From the NCBI GenBank assembly GCA_035279785.1, contig DATEHC010000132.1, positions 1 to 19,171 of the forward strand: 19,171 nucleotides of DNA, given 5' to 3'. The notes under the pieces are model-generated. The model was not told where the DNA came from. It searched no databases and saw only the letters and a program-made list of their open reading frames with translations. How positions within the stretch are numbered: position 1 is the first letter of the stretch; each line of letters opens with the position of its first letter. The translations under genes were made by a program, and so were the position numbers. Positions 1 through 8,645 of the stretch are shown here, piece after piece. Source of the DNA: 40CM-4-65-16 sp035279785 (GTDB taxonomy: Bacteria > Chloroflexota > Dormibacteria > Dormibacterales > Dormibacteraceae).

Positions 1-1024
1 GCCGGCTGCGCAGCACGATCCACGCGCCGAGTACGAGGATCGTGATGTCGTGCTCGTGCAGGTACGCGGCCGACATCGTGGTTCCGACGAGGCCCAGGCA
101 GAAGACGAGGTCCAGGCGTGACCGCCGGCGCCACGCGAGCACGAGGGCGGCGATGCCCAGCCCGATCTCGACCACTGATGTGAACGCACCCTGGCCGAAG
201 AAGAACGAGTAGGTCAGCGGAGCGTTGCGCGGGTCGCCGTGGATCAACGCCAGATCGCTGAGCCAGCCCGCAATTCCGGCGGCGCCAAGCGTCGCCGCGA
301 AAACGAGCGCGATGAGCGCCCCGGCGCCTGCGAAAACCGCCACCGGCGGCCAGCGGCCGCTCACGAGCAGCGCCAACGGGACGAGCAGGGCGTCCTGCGG
401 CTTGAAGCAGAACGCGACCGCCATCGCTATGCCGCACAGCACCCAGCGATCACGCTCGATCAGCCAGAACGACAGGCCGAGCAAGGCGAACGTCGGCATG
501 ATCGTCTGCCCCTGCCAGAGCTCGTAGTGCACGGGCCAGAGCGCCAACGAAACGAGCAGCACGGTGATGCGCGTGAAGTTCGGGCCCGGGATCAGCAACC
601 ATCCCGCGGCGATGAACATCGCGAGCGACAAGACGGTCCACACCACGTAGCTCGCGGCCGGCGGCTGATACGCAAACGGCGCCAGCATCCACGCCGCCGG
701 GGGCGGGCTCACGTACACGTGCATGGAGTCGATGACGAGCCGCGACGCAACCGCGGCGGCCGCCTCCTTCTGCAGCCCCGCGTCGTAGATGTGCGACCAG
801 CCGTGGGTGAGGCCGACCCGCGCGGCCACGACATGGAGGCTCAGGTCCTGGGCTGCCGGGTCGGTCTGGAAGTGCTCGATCCAGCGCTGAACGCCAAATA
901 CGACCGCGATCGCGGCCGTCAAGGCCGAAGCCGAGAGCCAGATGGGCGGCAGGCGCGTGGCGAGGGGAGCCGGTGCCGGCCGGGGTAGCGTTTGAGCCTG
1001 GCGCAACCGGCTAATTTTCAGCAC
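1..1024 (-). CDS. GT87/DUF2029-like polytopic membrane glycosyltransferase (partial, C-terminus off window)
   Basis: Reading the minus strand from GTG 1024 gives an open frame of about 341 residues that runs off the window start. The protein is very hydrophobic, with a first membrane helix at about residues 28-46 and several more after it. After helix 1 there is a D-rich loop (DPAAQDLSLHVVAARVG, then IYD), then a proline-rich PPPAAW segment and a KPQDALLVPLALL segment. These resemble the layout of GT87/DUF2029 polyprenyl-phosphate-sugar-dependent GT-C transferases, which modify cell-envelope glycans from the outer face of the membrane. The start was chosen because GAGGG lies 3 bases before GTG 1024; TTG 1006 is an in-frame alternative. 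It is divergent from the next gene across 76 bp. The family call rests on motif layout only, so another GT-C family is possible. Confidence 0.6.
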   Translation of the reverse strand, partial: MLKISRLRQAQTLPRPAPAPLATRLPPIWLSASALTAAIAVVFGVQRWIEHFQTDPAAQDLSLHVVAARVGLTHGWSHIYDAGLQKEAAAAVASRLVIDSMHVYVSPPPAAWMLAPFAYQPPAASYVVWTVLSLAMFIAAGWLLIPGPNFTRITVLLVSLALWPVHYELWQGQTIMPTFALLGLSFWLIERDRWVLCGIAMAVAFCFKPQDALLVPLALLVSGRWPPVAVFAGAGALIALVFAATLGAAGIAGWLSDLALIHGDPRNAPLTYSFFFGQGAFTSVVEIGLGIAALVLAWRRRSRLDLVFCLGLVGTTMSAAYLHEHDITILVLGAWIVLRSR

Positions 1025-1100
1025 TCGCCCTCGGGTTGCAGTCCCGTTCGGCCGGAAAACGGGGGCGGCCCGCGCGCCGGGCGGCAGAATATGCGCCGCC

Positions 1101-2768
1101 GTGGCCACCGCCCAGCGTGTAAAGCCGGCTCCTGCCCGCATCTCAGCGCCCATGGCCGCGGGCGCTCAGCGCGGCAGCTGGATTCGGAGGGAGCCTCTGT
1201 TGCTCGCCTCGATGGCGGGTGCGGTGGCCGCTCGGGTGACCTTCTGGGCGGTCACGAACCGGATGTTCGACGACGGCCTGACCACCATCACGCACGCGCG
1301 GAACGTGCCCCTCGGCCTCGGCCTCGTCCATCACCCCGGCGAGGGCCACATCCACGGATTCACGTCGGCGTTGGGGGTCTTGATCCCGCTCGCGGGCGAG
1401 CTCATCCGCGAGGGAAGCGGCATGGTCGCGATGAGGCTCGGGTCGCTCGTGGCCGTGTGCGTAGCCCTGGCATACGCCCGATTCCTGTGCCGCGACCTCG
1501 GCATCGGCTCATTTCCGACGGCGTTCCTGCTGGCGTACCTCGCCTTCGACCAGAACATGATTTTTTTCGGCATGTCGGGGATGGAGACGCAGGTCGCGGT
1601 CGCCATCCTGCTCGCGGGCGTGTATCACGTGCGCCGTGCGGACTTTGTCGCGGCGGGTTTCTGGCTCGGCCTGGCGCCGCTCGTTCGCCCCGAGTTCGTG
1701 CTGTGGCTGGCGCCTGCCTTTCTCTACCTGGCGTACATAAATCTCAGGCGCTCGTTCCTGTCCGCCGGCATCGCGGCCGCGCTGGTTGCGCCGTGGCTCG
1801 TGTTCACGACGCTGTATTACGGCTCGCCGATCCCCAACACAATCGTCGCCAAGTCAACGGCGAATCCGATCCCACCGCTCATCGCCGACGGCTCGCCTGG
1901 TCCATGGTTCGCGTGGTTGCTCAATCAGCTGAGCGGTCACGTGGTGATCCTCATCTACCACCTGCAACCGTTTCGCGAGGTGTGGAGCGCCGCTGCCACG
2001 CCGATCCCTTCGCCCGCCCTCATCGCCGTCGCGATCGCGGTCGCGTACTTCTTCGTCCTCGGCGTGCTCGGGGCGCGCGAGCGACGTGACCTCTGGCCCG
2101 CGCTCGCCTTTCTCGTCCTGTTCCTGGCGTATCGCGTCTATTTCATCCCAGCCATCAACTACTACGAGTGGTACCTGCCGCCGTTCCTTGCGGTGCTGAT
2201 GGTCGTGGTCGCGCTGGGGATGCAGCGCATGTCGGTGTCGCTGCCGGCCGTGCCCAAATCAGCGGCGGTCGCGCTCGCCGTCGCCTTCGCCATCCACATG
2301 CCGTTCAGCTTTGCCGTGGACCGCCAGGTGCAGTCGATCGATGACCAGGTGCGAACCAACGTCGCGCTCTACCTGAAGGCGAACGTGCAGCCGGGGCAGT
2401 CGGTCGAGTCCGAGTCCGCCGGATACATCGGCTTCTACGGCGGCGTGAAGCTGTACGACTACCCGGGCCTCACCTCAAAGACGTCTGTACGTGCGCTTCA
2501 GGCTTTGCCGCCAAATGAGCGCGACATCCCGCACCTCATCGCAGCGGTCAACCCGGACTGGTTGGTAATGCGTCCGTGGGAGCTGGATGCATTCCGGGCG
2601 GAGTTTCCCGACGTCGCCGCCCGTTACGAAGTCGCGAGAGTCTTCCAGATGCCGGGAGTTGCCGAGGGTGACCTCGACCGGTGGGGAGGAAGCCAGGTCG
2701 GATTTGCGAGGTACCAGGTCTACGACATCGACATGAAGTTCGCCGTGCTGCGGCGAACGGGCCGATAG
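1101..2768 (+). CDS. AftB-like GT-C membrane glycosyltransferase
   Basis: A 555-residue protein with about ten predicted membrane helices (residues ~33-400) and a soluble C-terminal domain (~400-555). The first outside loop has an acidic pair (FDDG, D57/D58), then an ARN..LGLGLVHHPGE segment and GFTSALGVL. Later come SGMET (159-163), RPE (196-198) and YGSPIPNTIVAKS (240-252). This order resembles AftB-type arabinofuranosyltransferases and relatives, where the acidic pair is catalytic and the donor is a lipid-linked sugar. The C-terminal SAGYIGFYGG..YDYPGLTS stretch also fits. Substrate cannot be told from sequence. The GTG at 1101 is the most upstream in-frame start; ATG 1152 is an alternative, and neither has a clear Shine-Dalgarno. 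It ends convergently 9 bp from the E2 gene. Confidence 0.75.
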   Translation: MATAQRVKPAPARISAPMAAGAQRGSWIRREPLLLASMAGAVAARVTFWAVTNRMFDDGLTTITHARNVPLGLGLVHHPGEGHIHGFTSALGVLIPLAGELIREGSGMVAMRLGSLVAVCVALAYARFLCRDLGIGSFPTAFLLAYLAFDQNMIFFGMSGMETQVAVAILLAGVYHVRRADFVAAGFWLGLAPLVRPEFVLWLAPAFLYLAYINLRRSFLSAGIAAALVAPWLVFTTLYYGSPIPNTIVAKSTANPIPPLIADGSPGPWFAWLLNQLSGHVVILIYHLQPFREVWSAAATPIPSPALIAVAIAVAYFFVLGVLGARERRDLWPALAFLVLFLAYRVYFIPAINYYEWYLPPFLAVLMVVVALGMQRMSVSLPAVPKSAAVALAVAFAIHMPFSFAVDRQVQSIDDQVRTNVALYLKANVQPGQSVESESAGYIGFYGGVKLYDYPGLTSKTSVRALQALPPNERDIPHLIAAVNPDWLVMRPWELDAFRAEFPDVAARYEVARVFQMPGVAEGDLDRWGGSQVGFARYQVYDIDMKFAVLRRTGR

Positions 2769-2769
2769 A

Positions 2770-2787
2770 CCCGGTAATTAGACCGGG
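2770..2787. terminator. Short bidirectional hairpin between convergent genes
   Basis: CCCGGT (2770-2775) and ACCGGG (2782-2787) form a perfect 6-bp stem with an AATTAG loop. It lies directly after the TAG stop of the plus-strand glycosyltransferase and contains the TAA stop of the E2 gene in its loop. No T-run follows on either side, so a classical intrinsic terminator is not shown. It is the only candidate terminator at this convergent junction. Confidence 0.35.
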
Positions 2788-4064
2788 CTCTCCACCGTCA
2801 CCGACTCGAGCCACTTGCGGCAGGTTGTGAGGAACCGCGCGGCCTGGAGGCCGTCGAGGACGCGATGGTCGAACGAGAAGCAGAGATACATCATCGGCTT
2901 GATGCCGATCAACCCCTGCACCGCGACGGGGCGCTCGACGATCGCTTCCATGGTGAGGATGCCGGCCTGCCCGGGATTGATCACCGAGTAGCTGAACAGC
3001 GTCCCGAACGTCCCCGAGTTGTTGACCGTAAACGTGCCGCCCGTCAGGTCGTCGGCTTTCAGCTGCTTGTTGCGCGCGCGTGTCGCCACGTCGTTGACGG
3101 TCCGGGCGAGGCCGGCGATGGACAGGCTGTCGGCGTGACGGATGACGGGGACGAGCAGCGTGTCCTCCATGCCGACCGAGATGCCAAGGTTGATGTCGCG
3201 GTGGATGATCAGCTCGTTCTCGTTGAAGGTCGCATTGACCTCGCGATGCTCGCGCAGCGCCGAGATGGCCGCGGCCAGGACGTAGGGGAGGTACGTGAGT
3301 GAGAAGCCTTCCTGCTTCTGGAAGGCGCCCTTGTTGGCGTTGCGGTTGGCGACCACGCCCGACATGTCGACTTCCTGCGTCTGCCACGCGTGCGGGATCG
3401 TCTGCTTGGCACGCGTCATGTTCTCGGCGATGAGCTTGCGCACGCGTGTCAGCTGGACCACCTCGTCGCCTTCGGATGGCTTTGGAGGAGGAGCTGCGGG
3501 CGGCTGGGTCGACGGAGCGGGGGCGGCTTTTGCCTTGGCCGCGAAGCTTTCCACGTCTTTGCGTGTGACGCGGCCGCCCATCCCGGTGCCGGTGACCTTC
3601 GAGAGATCGACCTTCAGCTCGGCGGCGGCCATCTGGACGCCGGGGGAATACCGGTGTTCCGCTCCGTCAGGGTGAGCTGACCCTACCGGCGCCATCCCAC
3701 CCCCGGGCGGCGCCACGTCCCCGCGAGCGGGGAGGACGGCAGCCGCCTCCTGGACCTTCGGCGCCGCAGTCTTAGGCGCGGGAGCCGGCGCCTCGGGAGT
3801 GGCGGTCACAGCGCCATCGCCGGTCTCGACCACCGCGATCTCCGCCCCCGCCTGGACCGTGTCGCCTTCTTTCGCCAGGATCTCGCGCAGGATTCCGCTC
3901 ACCGGCGCGGGAACCTCGGCGTTGACCTTGTCGGTGTCGACCTCGAGCATCGGCTCGAACTCGACGACCTTGTCGCCCGGCTTCACGAGCCACTTCGAGA
4001 TGGTTCCCTCGTGCACCGACTCACCCAGCTGGGGCATCGTGACGCGCGTCGTTTTAGCGGCCAT
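2778..4064 (-). CDS. 2-oxo acid dehydrogenase E2, dihydrolipoamide acyltransferase
   Basis: A 428-residue E2 component that moves the acyl group from lipoamide to CoA. Residues 1-80 form a lipoyl domain with the lipoyl lysine K46 in EVDTDKVNAEV. A Pro/Ala-rich linker follows, then an E3/E1-binding domain (YSPGVQMAAAELKVDLSKV..GGRVTRKDV, about 140-175), a second linker (~176-200), and the catalytic domain ending with the HxxxDG motif (SFDHRVLDGLQAARFL). One lipoyl domain and this length are typical of the branched-chain or pyruvate E2 of Gram-positives. The ATG at 4064 overlaps the E1 stop by one base (TGATG), which implies translational coupling; the upstream-extended frame is rejected because it would run through the E1 gene. 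It is the last gene of the operon. Confidence 0.95.
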   Translation of the reverse strand: MAAKTTRVTMPQLGESVHEGTISKWLVKPGDKVVEFEPMLEVDTDKVNAEVPAPVSGILREILAKEGDTVQAGAEIAVVETGDGAVTATPEAPAPAPKTAAPKVQEAAAVLPARGDVAPPGGGMAPVGSAHPDGAEHRYSPGVQMAAAELKVDLSKVTGTGMGGRVTRKDVESFAAKAKAAPAPSTQPPAAPPPKPSEGDEVVQLTRVRKLIAENMTRAKQTIPHAWQTQEVDMSGVVANRNANKGAFQKQEGFSLTYLPYVLAAAISALREHREVNATFNENELIIHRDINLGISVGMEDTLLVPVIRHADSLSIAGLARTVNDVATRARNKQLKADDLTGGTFTVNNSGTFGTLFSYSVINPGQAGILTMEAIVERPVAVQGLIGIKPMMYLCFSFDHRVLDGLQAARFLTTCRKWLESVTVESPV

Positions 4065-6127
4065 CAGTAAGCGGCGAGCTCCCTCAACACTTTCGTGATC
4101 TTGTCCGGCGTCGGCATGAAGTACTCCTCCATTGGCGCCGCGTAAGGCATCGCCGGCACGTCGAGCCCGCCGAACCGCTTCACCGGGGCGTCGAGCCACT
4201 TCCACGCCTCGTCGGCGATCAGGGCGGCGACCTCGGACCCGATGGCGACGCTGAAGTTGTCCTCGTAGAGGACAAGGCACTTGCCGGTCTTCTTTGCGGA
4301 GCCGATGATCGCCTCCTTGTCGAGCGGGTAGACGGTGCGCAGGTCGATGATCTCGACGCTGACTCCGTCGGCCTCGAGGGTCTTCGCCGCCTCCGCGGCG
4401 TAGTGGACCATGAGCCCGTACGCAAAGACCGACAGGTCCGTGCCCTCGCGCAACGTGCGGGCCTTCTGCAGAGGGATCAGGTACTCGCCCTTCGGCACCG
4501 GCTCCTTGAACATCCGGTACAGGCGCTTGTGCTCGAAGAAGAGCACCGGGTCCGGATCGCGAATGGCCGCGAGCAGCAGGCCCTTGGCTTCGTAGGGCGA
4601 TGACGGGATCACGATCTTCAGGCCCGGCGTCGCAAACCGCGCCTCGATCGACTGCGAGTGGTACAGCGCGCCGTGCGCGTGGCCGCCCATCGGTGCGCGC
4701 ACGACCATCGGCACCGACCAGTCACCATCGCTCCGGTAGCGGTACTTCGCCGCCTCGTTGGTGATCGAGTTGAACGCCATGTGCGCGAAGTCGGTGAACT
4801 GGATCTCCGCGACGGGCCGCTTCCCAGCGACCGCAAGGCCGAGCGCAACTCCGGCGATCGAAGATTCGGCGAGCGGCGTGTCGATGACGCGCTCCTCGCC
4901 GTACTTCGCGCGCAGGCCGTCGGTGACGAGGAAGACACCGCCCTTCTTGCCGACGTCCTCGCCCAGCACCATCACGCGCGGGTCGCGCTCCATCTCCTCG
5001 GTCAGCGCGGAGCGCAGCGCCGCGACCATGTTCATCTCCTCTGTCTCGACGTCAGCGGGCGGGTCGATGGCCTTGGGGACGTCCATCCCATAGACGTTCG
5101 TCAGCGCGTCTTCGGGCTTGGGGTCGTCGGCGTCCATGCCCTGCTTGGTCGCTTCGGTGACCTCTTCCTTCACCTGCTCTTCGTATTGCGCGACCTGCTT
5201 GGCCGACAGCACGCCCTCTTCGATGAGCTGCTTCTTGAAGCGCTCGAGGCAGTCGTTCTGCGTCAGCATGTCGATCTCTTCCTGCGAGCGGTAGCGGCGC
5301 TGGTCATCCTCGGACGAGTGGGCTCCGAGCCGGTCGACCAGGCACTCGATGAGCGTCGGGCCCTGGCCCGCGCGCGCCCGCGCGACCGCTTCTTTGGAGA
5401 CCGCGTAGCACGTCACCGGGTCGCGGCCGTCGACGGTCACGCCGGGGAAGCCGTAGCCCGCCGCGCGCTGCGCGACGTAGTCGATCGCGTATTCCTTCTT
5501 GAAGGGGGTCGAGATGGCGAAGCCGTTGTTCTCGCACACGAAAATCTCCGGCAGCCTGTAGACCGCCGCGAAGTTGAAGGCTTCGTGGGCATCGCCTTCC
5601 GCGCCGGCCCCCTCGCCGTAGCAGGTGAGCAGCACCTTGTCGGTCTTGTCCATCTTCAACGTGTACGCGACGCCCGCGCCGCGCACCATCTGCGTCGCCA
5701 CGGGCGAACCGCCGGACGTGATGTTGAGCCGCGAGTCGGAGAAATGGCCGGGCGTCTGCTTGCCGCCGGACGCGGGGTCCGCGGACTTGGCCAGCACCGA
5801 GAGCATGAGGTCCAGCGGAGTCATGCCCATGCGCATGCAGAGCACCACGTCGCGGTAGTACGGCGCGAGCCAGTCGTGCTTCGGCTTCAGCGGCCAGCCG
5901 ATGCCGATCTGCGCGGCCTCATGCCCTGCGCAAGAGATGATGAAGGGCGCGCGGCCCTGCCGGTTCAGGACCTGGAAGCGATAGTCGATCTGTCGCCCGA
6001 GCAGGATGTAGTGGAACCACTCGGTGAGGACGTTCTCGTCGACGTCGGTGTCGCGCCACGCCACGCGCTCCTGGAATCGCCACTCGGGGTTGAAGGAGTT
6101 CTCCTTCGTCTCGACGGTTTGAGCCAT
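4064..6127 (-). CDS. Fused alpha-beta E1 of a branched-chain-type 2-oxo acid dehydrogenase
   Basis: A 687-residue thiamine-diphosphate enzyme that decarboxylates a 2-oxo acid and acylates the E2 lipoyl group. Residues 1-~330 are the alpha part: the ThDP motif runs from GEGAGAEGDAHEAF (171-184) to ENN (199-201), and a loop SSEDDQRRYR follows at 271-280. Residues ~363-687 are the beta part: GEDVG (389-393), DTPLAE, and GGHAHGALYHSQS. In most bacteria these are two genes; here an acidic, Glu/Asp-rich linker (~315-362) joins them. GEG rather than GDG at the start of the ThDP motif is usual in branched-chain-type alpha subunits, so that substrate class is favoured, but pyruvate cannot be excluded. 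ATG 6127 is 2 bp after the E3 stop and has no evident Shine-Dalgarno. A longer upstream frame overlapping the E3 gene is rejected. Confidence 0.93.
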   Translation of the reverse strand: MAQTVETKENSFNPEWRFQERVAWRDTDVDENVLTEWFHYILLGRQIDYRFQVLNRQGRAPFIISCAGHEAAQIGIGWPLKPKHDWLAPYYRDVVLCMRMGMTPLDLMLSVLAKSADPASGGKQTPGHFSDSRLNITSGGSPVATQMVRGAGVAYTLKMDKTDKVLLTCYGEGAGAEGDAHEAFNFAAVYRLPEIFVCENNGFAISTPFKKEYAIDYVAQRAAGYGFPGVTVDGRDPVTCYAVSKEAVARARAGQGPTLIECLVDRLGAHSSEDDQRRYRSQEEIDMLTQNDCLERFKKQLIEEGVLSAKQVAQYEEQVKEEVTEATKQGMDADDPKPEDALTNVYGMDVPKAIDPPADVETEEMNMVAALRSALTEEMERDPRVMVLGEDVGKKGGVFLVTDGLRAKYGEERVIDTPLAESSIAGVALGLAVAGKRPVAEIQFTDFAHMAFNSITNEAAKYRYRSDGDWSVPMVVRAPMGGHAHGALYHSQSIEARFATPGLKIVIPSSPYEAKGLLLAAIRDPDPVLFFEHKRLYRMFKEPVPKGEYLIPLQKARTLREGTDLSVFAYGLMVHYAAEAAKTLEADGVSVEIIDLRTVYPLDKEAIIGSAKKTGKCLVLYEDNFSVAIGSEVAALIADEAWKWLDAPVKRFGGLDVPAMPYAAPMEEYFMPTPDKITKVLRELAAY

Positions 6128-6129
6128 GA

Positions 6130-7506
6130 CTAGAAATGAATGGCGTGGCCGTCGACGGCCATCGCCGCCTCCATAACGGCCTCGCTCAGCGTCGGGTGGG
6201 GATGGATGTTGCGCCCGAGCTCCCAGGCGTCGCCCTGAAAGAGCTGGGTCAGCGCGGGCTCGGCGATGAGCTCCGTCGCCTCGTTGCCGATGATGTGGGT
6301 GCCGAGCATCTGGCCGGTCTTGGCATCGGACACGATCTTCACGAAGCCCGCCGTGTCGCCGTGGATCTGCGCTCGGCCGATGGCGCTGAACGGAAACTTC
6401 CCGATCTTCACCTCGTGTCCCTTGTCGCGCGCCTGCTTCTCGGTCAGGCCGACCGACGCGACCTGCGGATGCGAGTAGGTGCAGCGCGTGACGAGGTTCT
6501 GCTCCATCGGAGCCAGGCGCTGGCCGGCGATGTCTTCGGCGGCCACGATGCCCTCGTGGGACGCGGCGTGCGCGAGCAGGAAGCCGCCGACCACGTCGCC
6601 GATGGCGTGGATGGAGTCGACCGACGTGCGCATCCACTCGTCGACCTTGATGAAACCGTTGGGCTGCAGCTGCACCCCCGCCTGCTCGAGCCCGAGCTCC
6701 TTCGAAACCGCCGCCCGGCCGACCGCGACCAGAAGCTGCTTCGCCCAGACCTCGCCCTGGTCGGTCTCGACGCTGACTCCGTCGCGCGCCTTCTTGGCGC
6801 TCTTGACCTTGACGCCGACGCGGACGTCGATGCCGGTTTTCTTGAAGGCGGCCATCAGCTCCTTCGAAACGTCGTCGTCCTCGAGCGGGACGAGGCGGTC
6901 CAGCGCCTCGAGCAAGGTGACCTTCACACCGAGCTCGTGGAAGAACGTGGCGAACTCCACGCCCACGGCGCCGGCGCCGATGATGCAGATCGACTCGGGC
7001 GTGGCGGCGGCCTTAACCACATTGTCCGACGAGACGATGTACTGGCCGTCGAGCTCGAGCCCGGGCAGCGTTTTCACCACCGAACCGGTCGCGACGATGA
7101 GGTTCTTGGCGCTGACCATCTTGCCGTTGACCTCGATCGTGTTGCGGTCGCGCAGCCGCCCGCGGCCGGCTACGACCTCGATCTTGTTCTTCTTCATCAG
7201 GTACTGGACGCCCTTGTAGAGCTGGTTGACCACTGCATCGCGCCTTTGGGCGATCCGGGCGTAGTCATAGCCGACGACCTCGGCCTTGAGCCCAAACTCG
7301 GCACCCTGGGTCGAGACCCGGTGGTAGAGCTCGGATGACTCGAGGAGCGCTTTGGTCGGGATGCAGCCGACGTGCAGGCAGGTGCCACCGAGCTTGTCGG
7401 CCTCCACCAGCGCGACCTTCATGCCGAGCTGGGAGGCCCGGATCGCGGCCGGGTAACCCCCCATGCCGCCGCCCAGGATGGCCACGTCGAAGTCGAACTC
7501 GGGCAC
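6130..7506 (-). CDS. lpdA: Dihydrolipoamide dehydrogenase (E3)
   Basis: A 458-residue FAD enzyme that reoxidises the dihydrolipoyl group of E2 and reduces NAD+. It has an N-terminal FAD fold (ILGGGMGGYPAA), the redox-active disulfide C43/C48 in GGTCLHVGCIPTK, a second nucleotide fold (IIGAGAVGVEFA), and the C-terminal catalytic His-Glu pair in HPHPTLSE (H437, E442). Length and all active-site residues are normal. Start GTG 7506 is forced, because an in-frame TAA lies two codons upstream. There is no Shine-Dalgarno; instead TAGACT stands 6 nt before the start, so a leaderless internal transcript is possible. It lies 23 bp after the citrate synthase A stop and 2 bp before the E1 start, so it serves the E1-E2 complex encoded next. 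Confidence 0.97.
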   Translation of the reverse strand: MPEFDFDVAILGGGMGGYPAAIRASQLGMKVALVEADKLGGTCLHVGCIPTKALLESSELYHRVSTQGAEFGLKAEVVGYDYARIAQRRDAVVNQLYKGVQYLMKKNKIEVVAGRGRLRDRNTIEVNGKMVSAKNLIVATGSVVKTLPGLELDGQYIVSSDNVVKAAATPESICIIGAGAVGVEFATFFHELGVKVTLLEALDRLVPLEDDDVSKELMAAFKKTGIDVRVGVKVKSAKKARDGVSVETDQGEVWAKQLLVAVGRAAVSKELGLEQAGVQLQPNGFIKVDEWMRTSVDSIHAIGDVVGGFLLAHAASHEGIVAAEDIAGQRLAPMEQNLVTRCTYSHPQVASVGLTEKQARDKGHEVKIGKFPFSAIGRAQIHGDTAGFVKIVSDAKTGQMLGTHIIGNEATELIAEPALTQLFQGDAWELGRNIHPHPTLSEAVMEAAMAVDGHAIHF

Positions 7507-7512
7507 GGTTTA

Positions 7513-7518
7513 AGTCTA
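7513..7518 (-). promoter_or_regulatory. Possible -10 hexamer for leaderless lpdA transcript
   Basis: On the minus strand TAGACT fits TANNNT and ends 6 nt before the SD-less GTG start of lpdA, a spacing seen for leaderless promoters. No convincing -35 was found. It would allow E3-E1-E2 to be made without the citrate synthases. Confidence 0.3.
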
Positions 7519-7529
7519 GGAGTCGGGGC

Positions 7530-8645
7530 CTACGCCCTTTCGCCGATGGGCACCGGTTTGCGCGGTTCGGGGCCGATGTATTCCGACTGGGGCCGGATGA
7601 TCCGGTTGTGGGCCGTCTGCTCGAGCACGTGGGCGGTCCAGCCCGCCACCCGCGCCGAGGCGAAGGTGGGGGTGAAGTACTCCTTGGGCAGACCGATTGC
7701 CTGCAGCACGCCCGCCGAGTAGAACTCGACGTTGGTCGACTGCGGGCGCTCCGGGTGCTCCTCGTGAAGAATGCGGAGCGCGATCTCCTCGACCCGTACG
7801 GCCAGGTCGTAGAACTTCGGGTTCATTCGCCGGCACATCTCCTTCAGGATCCTGGCCCGCGGGTCGTACACGCGGTACACGCGGTGGCCGAAGCCCATGA
7901 ACTTCTCCTTGCGCCTGCGCATGTCGCGCATGTGTGCCTCGGCGTCGTCGGCGGCGGCGATGAGCTCGAGCTGCTCGATCACCGCGGACGGCGCCCCACC
8001 GTGCGCCGGGCCCTTGAGGGCGCCGATCGCGCCCACCAGCGAGGAAGTCAGGTCCGATTCGGTCGAGGCGATGACGCGTGCGGTGAAAGTCGAGGCGTTC
8101 ATGCCATGGTCGGCAAGCAGGACGAGGTACGTGTTCAGCGCGCGCACGATCTCGGGGCCGGCCTCCTTGCCGTTCATCATGTAGAGGTAGTTCGCCGCGT
8201 GGCCCAGGTCGGCGCGAGGCTTGATGGGCGCGAGGCCGAGCTGGCGCCGGTTGAACATCGCGAGGATCGTCGGGAACGACGCGGTCGCGTGGATCGCGAG
8301 CGGGATCGTCGGTTTCGCGAGCCGGTGCTCCACGCCCTGCACCGAGACGACGCTGCGCAAGACGTCCATGGGGTCGGTGTCCGACGGCAGCGCGTCGAGG
8401 GTGATGTTCGCTGCCTGGGTCAGCGCCCTATGGTTCGCGAGCTCGAGCGAGAGGGCGTCGAGCTCGGCGCGGTTGGGGAGCCGGCCCTCCCAGAGAAGGA
8501 AGGCGACCTCCTCGAATGACATCTCCTCGGCCAGGTCGGCGATGACGTAGCCCTGGTAGACCAGGCGTCCGTTCTGGCCGTCGACCATGGAGATGGCGGT
8601 CTGCGACGCCACGATGCCCTCGAGGCCCGGAACGTAGGCGCTCAT
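7530..8645 (-). CDS. Citrate synthase paralogue A (type II-like, short form)
   Basis: A 371-residue citrate/2-methylcitrate synthase family enzyme condensing acyl-CoA with oxaloacetate. The two catalytic histidines are present: H215 in GPAHGG and H254 in GFGHRVYRVYDPRA. The position of the catalytic aspartate holds glutamate: NVEFY, E307, where its tandem neighbour has NVDFW. The length fits the short Gram-positive/archaeal class rather than the longer E. coli type. It looks about half identical by eye to paralogue B along the whole length, so the pair probably arose by tandem duplication. ATG 8645 overlaps the stop of paralogue B (ATGA), and no Shine-Dalgarno is visible. Citrate versus 2-methylcitrate activity cannot be decided from sequence; with a branched-chain-type dehydrogenase downstream, propionyl-CoA is a reasonable candidate substrate. 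Confidence 0.93.
   Translation of the reverse strand: MSAYVPGLEGIVASQTAISMVDGQNGRLVYQGYVIADLAEEMSFEEVAFLLWEGRLPNRAELDALSLELANHRALTQAANITLDALPSDTDPMDVLRSVVSVQGVEHRLAKPTIPLAIHATASFPTILAMFNRRQLGLAPIKPRADLGHAANYLYMMNGKEAGPEIVRALNTYLVLLADHGMNASTFTARVIASTESDLTSSLVGAIGALKGPAHGGAPSAVIEQLELIAAADDAEAHMRDMRRRKEKFMGFGHRVYRVYDPRARILKEMCRRMNPKFYDLAVRVEEIALRILHEEHPERPQSTNVEFYSAGVLQAIGLPKEYFTPTFASARVAGWTAHVLEQTAHNRIIRPQSEYIGPEPRKPVPIGERA

Noticed and set aside
239..988. Plus-strand open frame of 249 codons near the window start
   Set aside because: Arg-rich shadow. The opposite strand reads as a coherent hydrophobic membrane protein with membrane helices and GT87-like motifs.
1025..1100. Promoters in the divergent gap between the two glycosyltransferase genes
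   Set aside because: AT-rich patches occur (for example TAATTT near 1012 and AATATG near 1089), but none pairs with a -35 at a sensible spacing.
4658..6133. Long plus-strand open frame (491 codons) opposite the E1 gene
   Set aside because: Antisense shadow of a clearly conserved E1. Its translation is Arg/Val/Leu/His-rich with no domain, as expected from high-GC codon bias.
6128..6637. N-terminal extension of the E1 frame into lpdA
   Set aside because: The extension is Arg-rich and overlaps the conserved 3' half of lpdA; ATG 6127 gives a normal E1 N-terminus.
6136..7338. Plus-strand open frame (400 codons) opposite lpdA
   Set aside because: Low-complexity shadow of a complete dihydrolipoamide dehydrogenase with all active-site motifs.
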